64,000 bases of DNA, from the NCBI RefSeq assembly GCF_009909615.1, contig NZ_WWNE01000007.1, forward strand, positions 63,052 to 127,051, read 5' to 3'. Source of the DNA: Acidiluteibacter ferrifornacis. Lineage in GTDB: Bacteria; Bacteroidota; Bacteroidia; Flavobacteriales_E; Vicingaceae. Under the pieces are notes generated by a model, which saw only the letters and a list, made by a program, of their open reading frames with translations, did no database searches and was not told the origin of the DNA. The position numbers were made by a program, and so were the translations under genes. Numbering within the stretch: the stretch's first letter is position 1; every line of letters starts with the position of its first letter. Positions 62,887-64,000 of the stretch are shown piece by piece.

Positions 62887-64000
62887 ATGTCAAAATTAGG
62901 AATTGAACAAACAATCGATTTAGGAAATGGAACGACCATTTCAATCGAAACAGGAAAATTAGCGAAACAAGCCGATGGATCGGTAGTTGTTAAGCAAGGA
63001 GACACAATGCTTTTAGCAACTGTAGTTTCAGCAAAATCAGCAGGAGAAGACGTTGATTTTATGCCTTTAATGGTAGATTATAGAGAAAAATTCTCAGCAG
63101 CAGGTAAATTCCCTGGTGGCTTTTTAAAACGTGAATCAAGACCTTCAGACTACGAAATATTAGTTTGTAGATTAGTAGATAGAGCATTAAGACCACTTTT
63201 TCCAAGTGATTATCATGCAGATACACAGGTACAAATTTCATTAATTTCAGCTGGTCAGGATACTACTCCTGACGCATTAGCATGTTTAGCAGCATCTGCA
63301 GCACTAGCGGTTTCTGATATTCCATTTAATGGTCCAATCTCAGAAGTTAGAATTGCAAGAATTGATGGAAAGTGGGAAATAAACCCCAACTTCACAGCAA
63401 TTAAATCAGCAGATATTGACATTATGGTTGCTGCTACTCAGGACAGTGTGGTAATGGTAGAAGGTGAAATGTTAGAAGTTTCTGAAAAAGAAATGTTAGA
63501 GGCCATTAAATTGGCACACGATACTATCCGTATCCAATTAGCAGGAATAAATGCATTAGCTGCTCAGGTAGAAAAGGCTCAGGTAAAGAGAGAATATAGT
63601 CACGAGAAAAACAACGAAGAGCTTTTGAAGCAAATTGAAGCTGCTTGTTACCAACCATGCTACGATATCGCTAAGCAAGGTTTAGCAGATAAACATGAAA
63701 GAGCTAGATTGTTTAAAGAAGTAAAAGAAAACTTTGTTGCTACACTTGATGAAGAAACAGTAGCAGGAAACGCTTTTTTAATTGGAAAATATTTTCACGA
63801 TGTTGAAAAAGAAGCTGTACGCGATGCAGTATTAAATGAAAAAGTTCGTTTAGATGGACGTAAAACTACGGAGATTCGTCCTATTTGGTCTGAAGTAAAT
63901 TACTTACCAGGCTCACATGGATCTGCAGTTTTTACTAGAGGTGAAACACAATCATTGACTTCTGTTACTTTGGGAACTAAATTAGATGAACAAAGAATTG
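62887..64000 (+). CDS. pnp: Polyribonucleotide nucleotidyltransferase (3' partial)
   Basis: The gene starts at ATG 62887 and runs off the window after 371 codons, about half of the usual ~700. Visible are the first RNase PH domain ([52 protein letters not shown]), the helical linker and the start of the second RNase PH domain ([32 protein letters not shown]). It degrades RNA from the 3' end by phosphorolysis. The KH and S1 domains lie beyond the window. Confidence 0.97.
   Translation, partial: MSKLGIEQTIDLGNGTTISIETGKLAKQADGSVVVKQGDTMLLATVVSAKSAGEDVDFMPLMVDYREKFSAAGKFPGGFLKRESRPSDYEILVCRLVDRALRPLFPSDYHADTQVQISLISAGQDTTPDALACLAASAALAVSDIPFNGPISEVRIARIDGKWEINPNFTAIKSADIDIMVAATQDSVVMVEGEMLEVSEKEMLEAIKLAHDTIRIQLAGINALAAQVEKAQVKREYSHEKNNEELLKQIEAACYQPCYDIAKQGLADKHERARLFKEVKENFVATLDEETVAGNAFLIGKYFHDVEKEAVRDAVLNEKVRLDGRKTTEIRPIWSEVNYLPGSHGSAVFTRGETQSLTSVTLGTKLDEQRI

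Noticed and set aside
1-64000. tRNA genes, insertion sequences, prophage, toxin-antitoxin or defence systems
   Set aside because: No cloverleaf-type sequence, transposase, integrase, paired small toxin-antitoxin frames or defence-type nuclease genes were seen on either strand.

Overview
The window is AT-rich, densely packed bacterial chromosome that reads as a member of the Bacteroidota, most likely a marine flavobacterium or Crocinitomicaceae/Cryomorphaceae-like lineage (inference). The signs are three secreted proteins with type A type-IX-secretion (T9SS) C-terminal sorting domains, bacillithiol synthesis (BshB1), a Bacteroidota-type LptD/amidase/MlaD/Fe-S gene order, families such as DUF4293, DUF2279 and DUF6624, a carotenoid cyclase, and promoters of the TTTG-N19..21-TAnnTTTG type. 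No tRNA, insertion sequence, CRISPR array, prophage or integron was seen. The only RNA gene found is rnpB.

Layout. 1-1.6 kb: the 3' end of an OmpA-type envelope protein with a DUF1573-like tail, and a small secreted carboxypeptidase-regulatory-like protein. 1.9-15 kb: two tandem giant modular adhesin-like T9SS cargo proteins (1883 and 2405 aa), each followed by a clear intrinsic terminator. 15-17.8 kb: rnpB (minus strand), an Smr-domain protein, a NUDIX hydrolase, a DUF2279 protein and a small Rieske protein. 17.9-21.5 kb: an M4 metalloprotease with PKD and CUB domains and a T9SS tail. 21.5-27 kb: a minus-strand run of comEC, a SpoIID-like gene, lpxB, a small membrane protein and surE. 27-29.4 kb: a convergent flavoprotein and lycopene cyclase. 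29.5-32.6 kb: dnaK and a lipoprotein. 32.6-36.1 kb: panB, an RluA-type pseudouridine synthase, arfB, a TerB-like protein, a SixA-like phosphatase and a DUF1569 protein. 36.1-40.9 kb: a minus-strand run with an amidase, an MCE protein and a membrane Fe-S reductase pair with a HAD protein between its subunits. 41-44.6 kb: lptD, ridA and a WbqC-like gene. 44.6-47.4 kb: DUF4293, a GNAT/FemAB-like protein, bshB1 and a glutathione peroxidase. 47.5-53.3 kb: a cytochrome c maturation run (ccmB, ccmC, ccmD, ccmE, ccmF) followed by a DUF2520 protein and a KdsC-like phosphatase. 53.3-64 kb: DUF6624, lon, a GlmU-like protein, a small membrane protein, ybaB, an outer membrane protein, threonine aldolase, class I FBP aldolase, accD, rpsO and the start of pnp.

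Most genes are core housekeeping or envelope functions: LPS (lpxB, lptD, kdsC-like), peptidoglycan (amidase, SpoIID-like), envelope lipid transport (MlaD-like), respiration (ccm, Fe-S reductase), thiol redox (bshB1, GPx) and proteostasis (dnaK, lon). The accessory content is the T9SS cargo.

I did not find a clear new defence or mobile system. The most interesting observations are a 17-nt sigma-54-like element (13/17 identical) upstream of both dnaK and lon, a CxxxY-type CcmE in a locus without ccmA/G/H, two genes whose start codons lie 4 nt after a perfect -7 box (candidate leaderless mRNAs), an unlisted 59-codon membrane-protein gene before ybaB, and four convergent gene pairs whose stop codons overlap by exactly 4 nt. 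All functions are assigned by reading the sequence; no database search was run.
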